From the NCBI GenBank assembly GCA_947453945.1, contig CANGJB010000032.1, forward strand, positions 1 to 33,260: a stretch of 33,260 bases of DNA, in the 5' to 3' direction. The notes under the pieces are model-generated. The model saw only the letters and a program-made list of their open reading frames with translations, made no database searches and had not been told where the DNA came from. The DNA is from Sphingomonadaceae bacterium. GTDB lineage: Bacteria; Pseudomonadota; Alphaproteobacteria; Sphingomonadales; Sphingomonadaceae. Below are positions 1 through 8,306 of the stretch, piece after piece. Each line of letters begins with the position of its first letter. Position 1 is the first letter of the stretch. The position numbers and the translations under genes were made by a program.

Positions 1-951
1 CTGCAGGCGGTGATCAACGCCGCGATGATGGTGCAGACCGGCCAGTCCGATGTCGTCGTCGCGGGCGGCGTCGAATCCATGTCGAACGTCGAATACTACA
101 CCACCGAAGGCCGCCGCGGCACGCGCGCAGGCGGCCTCATGCTGCATGACCGGCTCACGCGCGGCCGCCTCATGTCGCAGCCGATCGAGCGCTTCGGCGT
201 CATCTCCGGCATGATCGAAACGGCAGAAAACCTCGCCCGCGATTATGGCATTAGCCGCGAGGCCTGCGACGCCTACGCCGTGCGCAGCCACCAGCGCGCT
301 GCCGCCGCATGGGCGAACGGCCTGTTCGACGATGAGCTCGTCCCCGTCGCGATCCCTCAGCGCAAGGGCGATCCGAAGATATTCGCGCATGATGAGGGCT
401 ACCGCGCCGACGCCACGATGGAGAGCCTCGGCGCATTGAAGGCCCTCGAAGCCAAGACCATCCCCGGCGCTGTCGTGACAGCGGGCAACGCCAGCCAGCA
501 GAACGACGCCGCCGCCGCCTGCCTCGTCGTTGCCGAACACAAGCTGGAGGAGCTCGGCCTCGAACCCATCGCGTGGTTCCATTCGTGGGCGGCTGCTGGC
601 TGCGATCCCGCGCGCATGGGCATCGGCCCCGTCCCTGCGGTCGAGCGCCTCTTTTCGCGCACCGGCCTCGGCTGGAATGACATCGACCTTGTCGAGCTCA
701 ACGAAGCCTTCGCCCCGCAAGTTCTCGCCGTGCTCAAGGGCTGGGGCTGGAGCGAGAACGACAGCCGCCACGATGTGCTCAACGTCAACGGTTCGGGCAT
801 TTCGCTGGGCCATCCCATCGGCGCGACCGGCGGGCGCATCCTCGCCAACCTCACCCGTGAACTGGTGCGCCGGAATGGCCGCTTCGGCCTTGAAACCATG
901 TGCATCGGCGGCGGTCAGGGCATCGCCGCTGTGTTTGAACGCGCGGCCTGA
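1..951 (+). CDS. Thiolase / acetyl-CoA acyltransferase, 5' end missing
   Basis: The reading frame is open from base 1, so the gene begins upstream of the window; 316 codons remain of about 390 usual for thiolases. Thiolases cleave 3-ketoacyl-CoA with CoA or condense two acyl-CoAs. The first visible residues (LQAVINAA) are those that normally follow the nucleophilic Cys (CASG/CGSG), so that Cys lies just outside. Still visible are the VAGGVESMSN segment, the NEAFA motif, GHPIGATGGR containing the catalytic His, and the C-terminal CIGGGQG containing the second catalytic Cys. The TGA stop is 2 bases before the next ATG, so it is co-transcribed with the acyl-CoA dehydrogenase. The family is certain; substrate length is not deducible, though the neighbours suggest branched or short dicarboxylic acyl-CoAs. 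Confidence 0.93.
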   Translation: MQAVINAAMMVQTGQSDVVVAGGVESMSNVEYYTTEGRRGTRAGGLMLHDRLTRGRLMSQPIERFGVISGMIETAENLARDYGISREACDAYAVRSHQRAAAAWANGLFDDELVPVAIPQRKGDPKIFAHDEGYRADATMESLGALKALEAKTIPGAVVTAGNASQQNDAAAACLVVAEHKLEELGLEPIAWFHSWAAAGCDPARMGIGPVPAVERLFSRTGLGWNDIDLVELNEAFAPQVLAVLKGWGWSENDSRHDVLNVNGSGISLGHPIGATGGRILANLTRELVRRNGRFGLETMCIGGGQGIAAVFERAA

Positions 952-953
952 CG

Positions 954-2546
954 ATGGACCTCAAAGCGCCGCTTCTTGCGGCCATAGCCTACCGCGAACA
1001 CGCCCGCACCGCGCTTGCCCGCCGCCTCGCGAACCGTCCGGTCGATGCCGAGCAACGCGCCGCGCATGGTTTCGCCTGGATCGCCACCAGTGTCGCAGCG
1101 CTGGAGGCCGTCGCCGCATGGGCCGAAGCCGGCGGCGGCGCCAATCCGCTTGATGACCTTGTGGCAGAGCTCGCCTTCGCCGAAACGCTGGGCCAGCTCA
1201 CCGGCGCGCTCCTCATGGGCCCAGCTGAAATGCTGCGTCCTGCAGACCTTGGCCTTACCGCAGAGGCCCGCGCCCTTGCCGATGCCTCAGCGCCGCTGCT
1301 CGATGCAGACCTCGCCGAAACCCGCGCCGCGCTCGCAGCCGCGCTGGCGGATGGGCAATGGCCCAGCGAAACGCTGCACGATGCCGAGTTTGATGAGATT
1401 CGCGCCCAGTTCCGCCGCTTCACCGATGCCGAAATCATTCCACACGCGCACAAGTGGCACCTCGCCAACGCGCTGATCCCGGACGAAACGGTGCAGGCAA
1501 TGGCCGATCTCGGTACCTTCGGCGTGTGCATCCCGCAGGAATACGGCGGCCTAGGCCTTGGCAAACTCGTCATGTGCCTTGTCAGCGAAGAACTCTCGCG
1601 CGGATGGATCGGCGCGGGCTCCTTGGGCACGCGGTCCGAGATCGCGGGCGAGCTCATCATGCTCGGCGGTACCGAGGCGCAAAAGGCCCACTGGCTCCCG
1701 CGCATCGCGGCCGGCGAAACGCTCCCTACTGCCGTCTTCACCGAGCCCGATGTCGGCTCAGACCTCGGCGCGCTCACCACCCGCGCCGCGCAGGATGCCA
1801 GCGGTGATTGGGTGATCCACGGCGCCAAGACCTGGATCACCCATGCTGCCCGCTCGGATGTGATGACGCTGCTTGTCCGCACCCAGCCTGACACGCCGGG
1901 ATACGCGGGGCTATCCATGCTCCTCGTCCCCAAACCGCGCGGCACCGAGGAGACCCCCTTCCCTGTAGACGGCATGAGTGGCAGCGAGATCGAAGTGCTC
2001 GGCTATCGGGGCATGCGCGAATATACGCTGCAGTTCGATGGGATGCGCGCGCCTGAGGCGGCCCTCCTCGGCGGCAAGGAAGGCGCAGGCTTCAAGCAGC
2101 TGATGCAGACGTTCGAAGGCGCCCGCATCCAGACCGCCGCGCGCGCCGTTGGCACCGCCCGCCGCGCGCTCGAACTGGGTCTCGGCTATGCCCTCCAGCG
2201 CAAGCAATTCGGGCAGGCGCTGGTTCACTTCCCCCGCGTGGCTGACAAGCTCGCCGTCATGCTCGCCGAATACGTGACTGCCCGCGAACTCAGCTATGCC
2301 GCCGCACGCGCCAAGGACGCCGGCCGCCGCTGCGATATCGAAGCCGGCATGGCCAAACTCCACGCCGCCCGCGCCGCCTGGACTGCCGCAGATGCGTCAC
2401 TCCAGATCCACGGCGGCAATGGCTATGCGCTCGAATACGAGATCAGCCGCGTGTTGTGCGACGCGCGCATCCTCTCGATCTTCGAAGGCGCGGCGGAAAT
2501 ACAGGCGCAGGTCATCGCGCGCGGCCTGATGGCAGGGCGTGGCTGA
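954..2546 (+). CDS. Acyl-CoA dehydrogenase, (2S)-methylsuccinyl-CoA dehydrogenase-like
   Basis: A 530-residue FAD enzyme of the acyl-CoA dehydrogenase fold with an N-terminal extension of about 150 residues, absent from ordinary 380-residue members but characteristic of methylsuccinyl-CoA dehydrogenase (Mcd), which oxidises methylsuccinyl-CoA to mesaconyl-CoA. Segments such as FAWIATSV, SLGTRSEIAGELI, AVFTEPDVGSDLG, KTWITHAARSDVMTLL, EIEVLGYRGMREY and GFKQLMQTFEGARIQTAARA match what I recall of Mcd proteins closely. The catalytic base is expected at E511 in IFEGAAEIQ. The start ATG lies 2 bases after the thiolase stop. The next gene is a hydratase of the type that acts on mesaconyl-C4-CoA-like substrates, which supports a C5-dicarboxylic acyl-CoA role. 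Alternatively it acts on another branched acyl-CoA. The family is certain, the substrate probable. Confidence 0.85.
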   Translation: MDLKAPLLAAIAYREHARTALARRLANRPVDAEQRAAHGFAWIATSVAALEAVAAWAEAGGGANPLDDLVAELAFAETLGQLTGALLMGPAEMLRPADLGLTAEARALADASAPLLDADLAETRAALAAALADGQWPSETLHDAEFDEIRAQFRRFTDAEIIPHAHKWHLANALIPDETVQAMADLGTFGVCIPQEYGGLGLGKLVMCLVSEELSRGWIGAGSLGTRSEIAGELIMLGGTEAQKAHWLPRIAAGETLPTAVFTEPDVGSDLGALTTRAAQDASGDWVIHGAKTWITHAARSDVMTLLVRTQPDTPGYAGLSMLLVPKPRGTEETPFPVDGMSGSEIEVLGYRGMREYTLQFDGMRAPEAALLGGKEGAGFKQLMQTFEGARIQTAARAVGTARRALELGLGYALQRKQFGQALVHFPRVADKLAVMLAEYVTARELSYAAARAKDAGRRCDIEAGMAKLHAARAAWTAADASLQIHGGNGYALEYEISRVLCDARILSIFEGAAEIQAQVIARGLMAGRG

Positions 2547-2559
2547 GTAGGGGGGGCTG

Positions 2560-3420
2560 ATGGACGATTACACCGCATGGATCGGCCGCGAGGAAGTGCG
2601 CCGCGACGTTCTGACGCAAAGCCTGCTCGCCCGCTGGTGCGCCACATTGGACCGCGCCACACCTGCCGACCAGACCGCGCCCCAAGGCCTCCACTGGTGC
2701 CTCTGCACTCCTGATGCGGCCACCGCCGCGCTGGGCCCCGATGGACACCCGAGGCGCGACGAAAGCCCCCGAAGCCTCCTTCCCCCACTCACCCTTGAAC
2801 GCCGCATGTGGGCCGCTGGTGCCGTGGAATTCCTTGCGCCCATCCGCGCAGGCGCCGAAATCGAACGCCGCACCCGCGTTCTCTCCATCACCGAAAAGCA
2901 AGGCGCCACCGGCCCGCTGGTCTTCGCCGAACTGGCGCACGAAACCTTTGCGGATGCAGCCCTTGCCGTGCGCGAGACCCAGACACTGGTCTACCGCGAT
3001 GCTCCGCCGCCCGGCAGTCCGCCAGGCCCGCCGCCGCTTGGTGAAGGGCGCTTCGATGACGCAGGGTGGGATGCAGTGTACAGGCTTGTCCCCGGCACGC
3101 CGCTGCTGCAGCGCTACTCTGCGCTCACTTTCAACAGCCACCGGATCCACTACGATCAGCCCTACGCGACCGGGGTGGAAGGCTATCGCGGCCTCGTCGT
3201 CCACGGTCCGCTGATCGCCACGCTCCTCCTCGATCTCGCCCGCCGTACGCTGGGATCGGAATACGCGCTGGCGCAATTCAGCTTCCGCGCCGTCTCCCCA
3301 GCGGTGGCAGGCGAACCCCTGCACCTCGCGCTGAAACAAGAGGACGGCGCGCTTGTCCTTGCCGCCCATGCTGCCGATGGCCGTCAAGTGATGGCTGCCA
3401 AGGGAACGGCTGGGCTGTGA
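2560..3420 (+). CDS. HTD2/MaoC-type acyl-CoA hydratase (mesaconyl-C4-CoA / itaconyl-CoA hydratase-like)
   Basis: A 286-residue double-hotdog protein. The N-terminal half (about 1-145) is the FAS1-like dehydratase region containing LTLERRMWAAGAVEFLAPI. The C-terminal half carries the active-site stretch RYSALTFNSHRIHYD (about 185-199; N192, H194, H197) followed by VEGYRGLVVHGPL, the signature of HTD2-type hydratases. Characterised relatives hydrate mesaconyl-C4-CoA (3-methylfumaryl-CoA) or itaconyl-CoA; others act in mitochondrial-type fatty acid synthesis. A purine-rich ribosome site (AGGGGGG) precedes the ATG by a few bases. The stop overlaps the GTG start of the next gene (GTGA). Together with the upstream Mcd-like enzyme this suggests sequential dehydrogenation and hydration of a methyl-branched C5 acyl-CoA. 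No CitE-like lyase or CoA transferase is visible in the window. Confidence 0.82.
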   Translation: MDDYTAWIGREEVRRDVLTQSLLARWCATLDRATPADQTAPQGLHWCLCTPDAATAALGPDGHPRRDESPRSLLPPLTLERRMWAAGAVEFLAPIRAGAEIERRTRVLSITEKQGATGPLVFAELAHETFADAALAVRETQTLVYRDAPPPGSPPGPPPLGEGRFDDAGWDAVYRLVPGTPLLQRYSALTFNSHRIHYDQPYATGVEGYRGLVVHGPLIATLLLDLARRTLGSEYALAQFSFRAVSPAVAGEPLHLALKQEDGALVLAAHAADGRQVMAAKGTAGL

Positions 3421-4373
3421 GCCGCGTGGCCCTGCTCGGCGCAACCGGCACCATCGGCCGTGCCACCGCCCAGGCGCTGGTCGATGCCGGGCACGACGTT
3501 GTGGCCTTCGTCCGCCGCGATCCGGCAGGGCCGCTCCCCGGTATCACCATGCGCCGCGCTGATCCCGCCGATCCTGTCAGCCTGGTGCGCGATGGCTTTG
3601 CGGGCGAAGCGTTCGATGCGGTCGTCTCGTGCATGGCCTCGCGAACCGGTGTGGCGCGCGATGCATGGGCCGTCGATCACAAGGCTCACAACCACGTGCT
3701 GGCAGAAGCGCGCAAGGCGGGTGCGCAGCATTTCGTGCTGCTCTCGGCAATCTGCGTGCAGAAACCCCATCTTGCCTTCCAGCAGGCCAAACTCGCGTTC
3801 GAGGCAGAACTCATCGCCTCCGGCCTGCGCTATTCCATCGTTCGCCCCACCGCGTTCTTCAAATCGCTCTCCGGCCAGATCGAGCGTGTGCGCCAAGGCA
3901 AGGCCTTCCTTCTGTTCGGCGACGGCGCGCTCACCGCTTGCAAGCCAATCAGCAACCGCGATCTCGCGGCCTATATCGCCGGATGCCTCACCGAGCCGGA
4001 ACGCTGGAACAAGGTGCTGCCAATCGGCGGCCCCGGCCCCGCGATCAACCCGCGCGAACAAGGCGAGGCGCTATTTGCGCTGACCGGTATGCCGCAGAAA
4101 TTCCGCTCGGTCCCGCCCGGCTTCCTCGGCGGCATCGCCAGCGTTCTCGGCTTGGCCGCGCGCCTGATCCCGCCGCTTGCCACCAAAGCCGAACTTGCCC
4201 GCATCGGGCACTACTACGCGACCCAATCCATGCTCGTCCTCGATCCGAAGACCGACCGGTATGACGCGGCGCAGACCCCCGAGACCGGCACTGACACCCT
4301 GTTCGATCACTACCGCCGCATCCTTTCCGGCGAAGCCGCGCCCGATGCGCGCGGCGATCACGCGGTGTTCTGA
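3417..4373 (+). CDS. BciA-like 8-vinyl reductase / atypical SDR (NmrA-like)
   Basis: A 318-residue Rossmann protein with the nucleotide-binding motif GATGTIG at residues 8-14. The GTG start overlaps the preceding TGA stop and gives the expected beta-strand VSRVALLGATG; a longer open frame upstream has no family match. The body closely follows divinyl chlorophyllide a 8-vinyl-reductases of the BciA/plant DVR type: LSAICVQKPHLAFQQAK, IVRPTAFFKSLSGQ, LFGDGALTACKPIS, VLPIGGPG, IGHYYATQSMLVLDP and a C-terminal HAVF. BciA uses NADPH to reduce the C8 vinyl group in (bacterio)chlorophyll synthesis. No other pigment gene is visible, so the host may be an aerobic phototroph with bciA outside its photosynthesis cluster, or this is a homologue recruited to another substrate. 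Family placement rests on recalled motifs. Confidence 0.75.
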   Translation: MSRVALLGATGTIGRATAQALVDAGHDVVAFVRRDPAGPLPGITMRRADPADPVSLVRDGFAGEAFDAVVSCMASRTGVARDAWAVDHKAHNHVLAEARKAGAQHFVLLSAICVQKPHLAFQQAKLAFEAELIASGLRYSIVRPTAFFKSLSGQIERVRQGKAFLLFGDGALTACKPISNRDLAAYIAGCLTEPERWNKVLPIGGPGPAINPREQGEALFALTGMPQKFRSVPPGFLGGIASVLGLAARLIPPLATKAELARIGHYYATQSMLVLDPKTDRYDAAQTPETGTDTLFDHYRRILSGEAAPDARGDHAVF

Positions 4374-5317
4374 TGAAGCGCTTCAAGACCATCCTGCGCT
4401 GGACCGGTGCCCTGCTGCTTCTCGCCCTCGCCGCGATGGCGCTATGGCTCTATGCGCCGGACAAGCCTCGCGCTGCATTGGAAGCTGCCTACCCCGGCGA
4501 ATACCGCCAGGTCGCGGGTCTGCGACTGCGCCTGCGGGACACAGGCCCACGCGATGCGCCTGCGCTGATCCTGCTGCACGGCTTCGGCTCCAGCCTCGAT
4601 ACCTGGGAGGCATGGGCGAAAGTCCTCTCCGCCCGGTACCGGGTCATTCGCATCGATCTGCCCGGCTTCGGCCTCACCGGTCGCGATCCCACGGGCGACT
4701 ATTCCGATGACCGGACGCGGGCGGTCCTTGCCGCGCTGATGGACCAGCTCGCCCTTCCCAAGGCCGCGCTCATTGGCAATTCGCTAGGCGGGCGGTTCGC
4801 GTGGGAATTTGCCGCGCGCTATCCGGCCCGCGTCTCGCACCTCGTGCTCATCTCTCCCGATGGTTTCGCCAGCCCGGGCTTTGACTATGGCAAGGCGCCC
4901 GAAGTCCCGCTCATGCTGGAGGCGATGCCGTGGGTCGGTCCGCGCTCGCTCATCCGCGCCAACCTTGCCCCCGCATGGGCGCACCCGGATGCGCTCCCCG
5001 ATGCCGTGCTCGAACGCTATCGCGACATGCTGCTTGCCCCCGGTGTGCGCCAGGCGATCCTTGATCGCACGCGCCAGACCATGCTCACCGATCCCGCCGC
5101 GCGCCTGCGCAGCATCACCGCTCCCACGCTCATTCTGTGGGGCGAGCAGGACCAGATGATCCCGGTCCGCAATGCGCAGGATTATCTGCGCCTCATGCCC
5201 CATGCCGTGCTCGTGCGCCTCCCCGGCATGGGCCACGTGCCGTTCGAGGAAAGCCCGGCCCGCGCCCTGCCTGCGCTTGAACGGTTCCTTGCCGGTCAGC
5301 AGCTCCGCCCGCACTGA
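4373..5317 (+). CDS. Alpha/beta hydrolase with N-terminal membrane anchor
   Basis: A 314-residue alpha/beta hydrolase. A single hydrophobic segment (about 8-27, LRWTGALLLLALAAMALWLY) follows a short basic start, indicating an inner-membrane anchor with the catalytic domain in the periplasm. The oxyanion-hole motif LLHGFGSS is at about 67-74, the nucleophile elbow GNSLGG gives S137, and WGEQDQMIPV and GMGHVPFEE supply D260 and H288 for a complete triad. The ATG overlaps the previous stop (TGATG), so it is the last gene of the acyl-CoA operon. The substrate is unknown; esterase or thioesterase activity is plausible. The family also includes C-C hydrolases and BchO-like proteins, so the link to the BciA-like neighbour is only suggestive. 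Confidence 0.85.
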   Translation: MKRFKTILRWTGALLLLALAAMALWLYAPDKPRAALEAAYPGEYRQVAGLRLRLRDTGPRDAPALILLHGFGSSLDTWEAWAKVLSARYRVIRIDLPGFGLTGRDPTGDYSDDRTRAVLAALMDQLALPKAALIGNSLGGRFAWEFAARYPARVSHLVLISPDGFASPGFDYGKAPEVPLMLEAMPWVGPRSLIRANLAPAWAHPDALPDAVLERYRDMLLAPGVRQAILDRTRQTMLTDPAARLRSITAPTLILWGEQDQMIPVRNAQDYLRLMPHAVLVRLPGMGHVPFEESPARALPALERFLAGQQLRPH

Positions 5318-5362
5318 TGGTTCAGAGTGCCTGCAGTCCTGCGCAAAACACTGCTCGGCTGC

Positions 5363-5389
5363 TTGACGAAGTGAACGTTCCCATATAGG
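5363..5389 (+). promoter_or_regulatory. Probable sigma-70 promoter for the TBDR gene
   Basis: TTGACG at 5363-5368 fits a -35 element, and CATATAGG (5382-5389) contains a plausible -10 at a spacing of about 15-16 bases. One LacI-type site lies between the two elements and a second covers the start region, which is the usual arrangement for steric repression. The call rests on consensus matching only. Confidence 0.5.
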
Positions 5390-5400
5390 TGAACGTTCAC
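5371..5400 (+). promoter_or_regulatory. Tandem LacI-family operators
   Basis: Two copies of a 12-base dyad: GTGAACGTTCCC (5371-5382) and the perfect palindrome GTGAACGTTCAC (5389-5400), with centres 18 bases apart. The central AACGTT with a CpG in the middle is typical of LacI/GalR-family operators. The same site recurs before the GH3 gene (16336-16347), and a LacI-family gene is located between them at 14017-15081. The inferred effect is repression of the TBDR gene until a sugar ligand is present. Confidence 0.72.
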
Positions 5401-5450
5401 AATCGGCACTCAACCGGACAAAGTGCCGGAATTCAGGGGGAAGAATCGCA

Positions 5451-8197
5451 ATGAAAGCATCGCGCAAGCCTGCCTATGCCCAACTCATGCTGGGCGCGTC
5501 GGCAGTTGCATTCGCTCTCACCGCGCAGCAGGCAGTCGCTCAGGAAGCCGCTCCGCAGGCCGCGAGCAACGACGAGCCCGCTACGATCGTGGTGACCGGC
5601 ATCCGCGCCTCATTGCAGAGCTCGCTGGGTATCAAGCGTGACGCAACAGGCGTCGTCGATGCGATCAGCGCGCTCGATATCGGCAAGTTCCCCGATACAA
5701 ACCTTGCAGAATCGCTCCAGCGCATCACCGGCGTGTCAATCGACCGCAACAGCGGTGAAGGCTCGACCGTGACCGTCCGCGGATTCGGCCCCGATTTCAA
5801 CCTGGTGCTGCTCAACGGCCGCCAGATGCCGACATCGACTCTTGGCGACGGTGCCAGCGCATCATCAGCGACACGTTCGCGGATAATCGCATCGGCATCC
5901 TGCTCAGCGGTTCCTATCAGGATCGCAAGGGCAGCCAAGCGCAGTTCAACGCCGGTTGGCGCGAAGGCTACCTCGGCTATGAAAACAACTGGGGCTCGCT
6001 CCCGGTCGACGCCAACGACTGGCGCGGCAACTATTCGCGGACCGAAAACCGTCCCGGCCCGAACACAGTCTATCAGGTGACGCAGAACGCTGGCTACGAT
6101 TTCACCAGCTTCCAGCGCAAGCGCATCAACGGCCAGGCCGTTGTGCAGGTGAAGCCCACCGACACGCTGGTCGCGACGGTGGACTACACCTTCTCGCAGA
6201 ACACGGTGAACGCGCGCACGAACAGCATCGGCGTTTGGTTCAACCATGATCAGACCAGCAGCAGCTGGACCGATGGCCCCGCCGCCGGCCCGAACTTCTA
6301 TGCTGAGAACTTTGGCCCGGGCAAGGACCTTGCCATCACCGGCGCGGTCGCAGCGAACCGTTCGATCAACCGTTCGATTGGCGGCAACCTCAAGTGGGAC
6401 GGCCCCGGCGGCCTGCGCCTTGAGCTCGACGGCCACCACTCGACTGCCACCAGCAAGCCGACGTCACCCTATGGCAGCAACATTGCTGTCGGCAGCGCGA
6501 TCTTCGGCGTGACCTCGCAGAAGGTGGATTACACCCACCAGATTCCGGTCATCTCGGTGACGATGGCGCCCGGCTCCGAAATCACCGCGGAAAACATCCG
6601 CCCGGCCGGTAACGCTTTCCGCAACGCCTATTTCCGCGACGAGATCAACGAGATCGCGTTCAAGGGCGGCTACGACTTCGATTCCAAGTTCATCGACAGC
6701 CTCGATTTCGGCGTGACACACACCGAAAACAAGGTGCGCTCGGCCTTCGGCGTAATCCAGAACGACACCTGGGGCGGCACTCTCTCGGCAGCCGATACGC
6801 CCGACAGCCTCTACACGATGACCGACCTGCCCCACGATCTGCGTGGTGCGGAAGGGTCGAACGCTGCCGGTATCATCCCGAACTACTTCAAGGTCGACAC
6901 CACCGCCCTGATCAAGCTGCTCGATGGCCAGCTCGGCATCTGCGGTTCGGCCACCGCGGCCGGCACCTGCCTTGCCAGCTTCACAACCGATCGTTCGATC
7001 CGAGAGAAGACCTGGGCGCCGTATATCCAGACGACGCACACGTTCGATCTGGGCGAAAATCCGGCGCACCTGCGCATGGGTTTGCGCTATGAGACGACCA
7101 AGATCGACGCCTCCTCGCTTGTTCCGATCCCGCAGCGCACTGTGTGGTCGGGCGGCAACGAGACGGGCATCGACTACGGTACGCCCACGATCTCGTCGTT
7201 CGCTTCCCTGAGCGGCAAGTATCACAACTGGCTGCCCGCGATCGATTTCGATATGTCGCCGATCAAGAACGTCAAGCTGCGCGCCTCGTACAGCCAGACG
7301 ATCACGCGTCCTGACTATACCAGCATGCAGGGCGGCACTTCGCTCGCCTCGCCGATCCGCATCGGAGGCAGCACCGCTTCCAGCGGCAACCCGGGCCTGC
7401 TGCCCTACAAGTCCTACAACGTCGATCTTTCAGCCGAGTGGTACTATGCGCCGACGAGCTACATCTCGGTAGGCTTCTTCCACAAGGTCGTGAAGAACTT
7501 CATCGCTCAGACGCAGTTGAACCAGCCCGCATTCGGGCTGACCAACGCTGCAGGCGGTGCGTTTGCGCAGGAAGCCCGGACTGCCCTCGGCCCGGATGCG
7601 ACGGCGCAGGAACTGATTGACTACATTGCGCTGCAGCATCCGACCTCTGCCGTATATGACAGCAACGGACGGGTTTCGGGCATCGTTGGTCAGCCAGACG
7701 ATCCGGTGGTCAACTTCGTCACGACCCTGCCGAACAATTCCGACCAGAAGGATACGATCCATGGCTGGGAATTCGCGATCCAGCACAGCTTCTGGGAAAC
7801 CGGCTTCGGCACGATCCTGAACTACACAGTGGTCAAGAGCGATCATAACTACGACAACACCCTGAGCCACACGGTCACCCAGTTTGCGGTACCGGGTGCC
7901 AGCAACAGCGCCAACGCGGTGCTGTTCTATGACAAGCATGGCCTCCAGGCCCGCGTCGCCTACAACTGGCGCCAAGGGTTCCTAGCTGGCTACGGTGTCG
8001 ATCCGTACTACGTGAATTCCTATGGTCAGTTCGACATGAGCGCGAGCTACGAGATCAAGAAGGGCATCACGATCTTCGGTGAAGGGATCAACATCACCAA
8101 CGCCGATCGTCGCGGCCACATGCGCAACGATCAGACCGTCTTCTTCTCCGCACCGGGCTATGCCCGCTGGGCGGCGGGGGCCCGCTTCACCTTCTGA
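5451..8197 (+). pseudogene. TonB-dependent receptor (Xanthomonas/Caulobacter type), broken by an out-of-frame deletion
   Basis: The ATG at 5451 has a strong site (AGGGGGAAG) and encodes a signal peptide ending AQQAVAQ, then IVVTGIRASLQSSLGIKRDA, KFPDTNLAESLQRITGVSIDR and VLLNGRQMPTST, the start of the plug of a polysaccharide-type TBDR. After about codon 137 (near base 5861) this frame becomes nonsense and stops at 6080. Family sequence resumes abruptly in another frame with IISDTFADNRIGILLSGSYQDRKG and continues open to the C-terminal aromatic RFTF at 8197. The normal plug section between these points, including the EVYKT...PTGGIG segment, is absent: roughly 75-100 codons. The remaining 2747 bases are not a multiple of three. 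It should not make a working receptor, unless the junction is an assembly error. It is the expected outer-membrane importer of the downstream glucan genes. Confidence 0.85.
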
Positions 8198-8229
8198 TCG
8201 GTTAACGCCTGACAGAAGGTCTGCAATCG

Positions 8230-8269
8230 GGAGAGCCGCACTGCCACAAGCGGTGCGGCTCTCCTCTTT
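8230..8269 (+). terminator. Strong hairpin terminator after the TBDR gene
   Basis: A perfect 12-base-pair stem, GGAGAGCCGCAC (8230-8241) with GTGCGGCTCTCC (8253-8264), encloses an 11-base loop and is followed by TCTTT. It sits 32 bases after the TBDR stop and 38 bases before the next start. It would separate a strongly expressed receptor transcript from weaker read-through into the enzyme genes. Confidence 0.8.
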
Positions 8270-8306
8270 GGCAAGACAGGCAAAACTGCGCTATGGTCGT
8301 CTTCGC

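Noticed and set aside
3066..3416. Extended N terminus for the BciA-like protein
   Set aside because: The extra 117 codons overlap the hydratase gene in another frame and are Arg/Pro-rich; the Rossmann fold begins exactly at the GTG at 3417.
6077..8197. Independent second TBDR gene starting at GTG 6077
   Set aside because: It would lack signal peptide and plug; family sequence continues upstream in the same frame to about 5861, showing it is the rest of the gene that begins at 5451.
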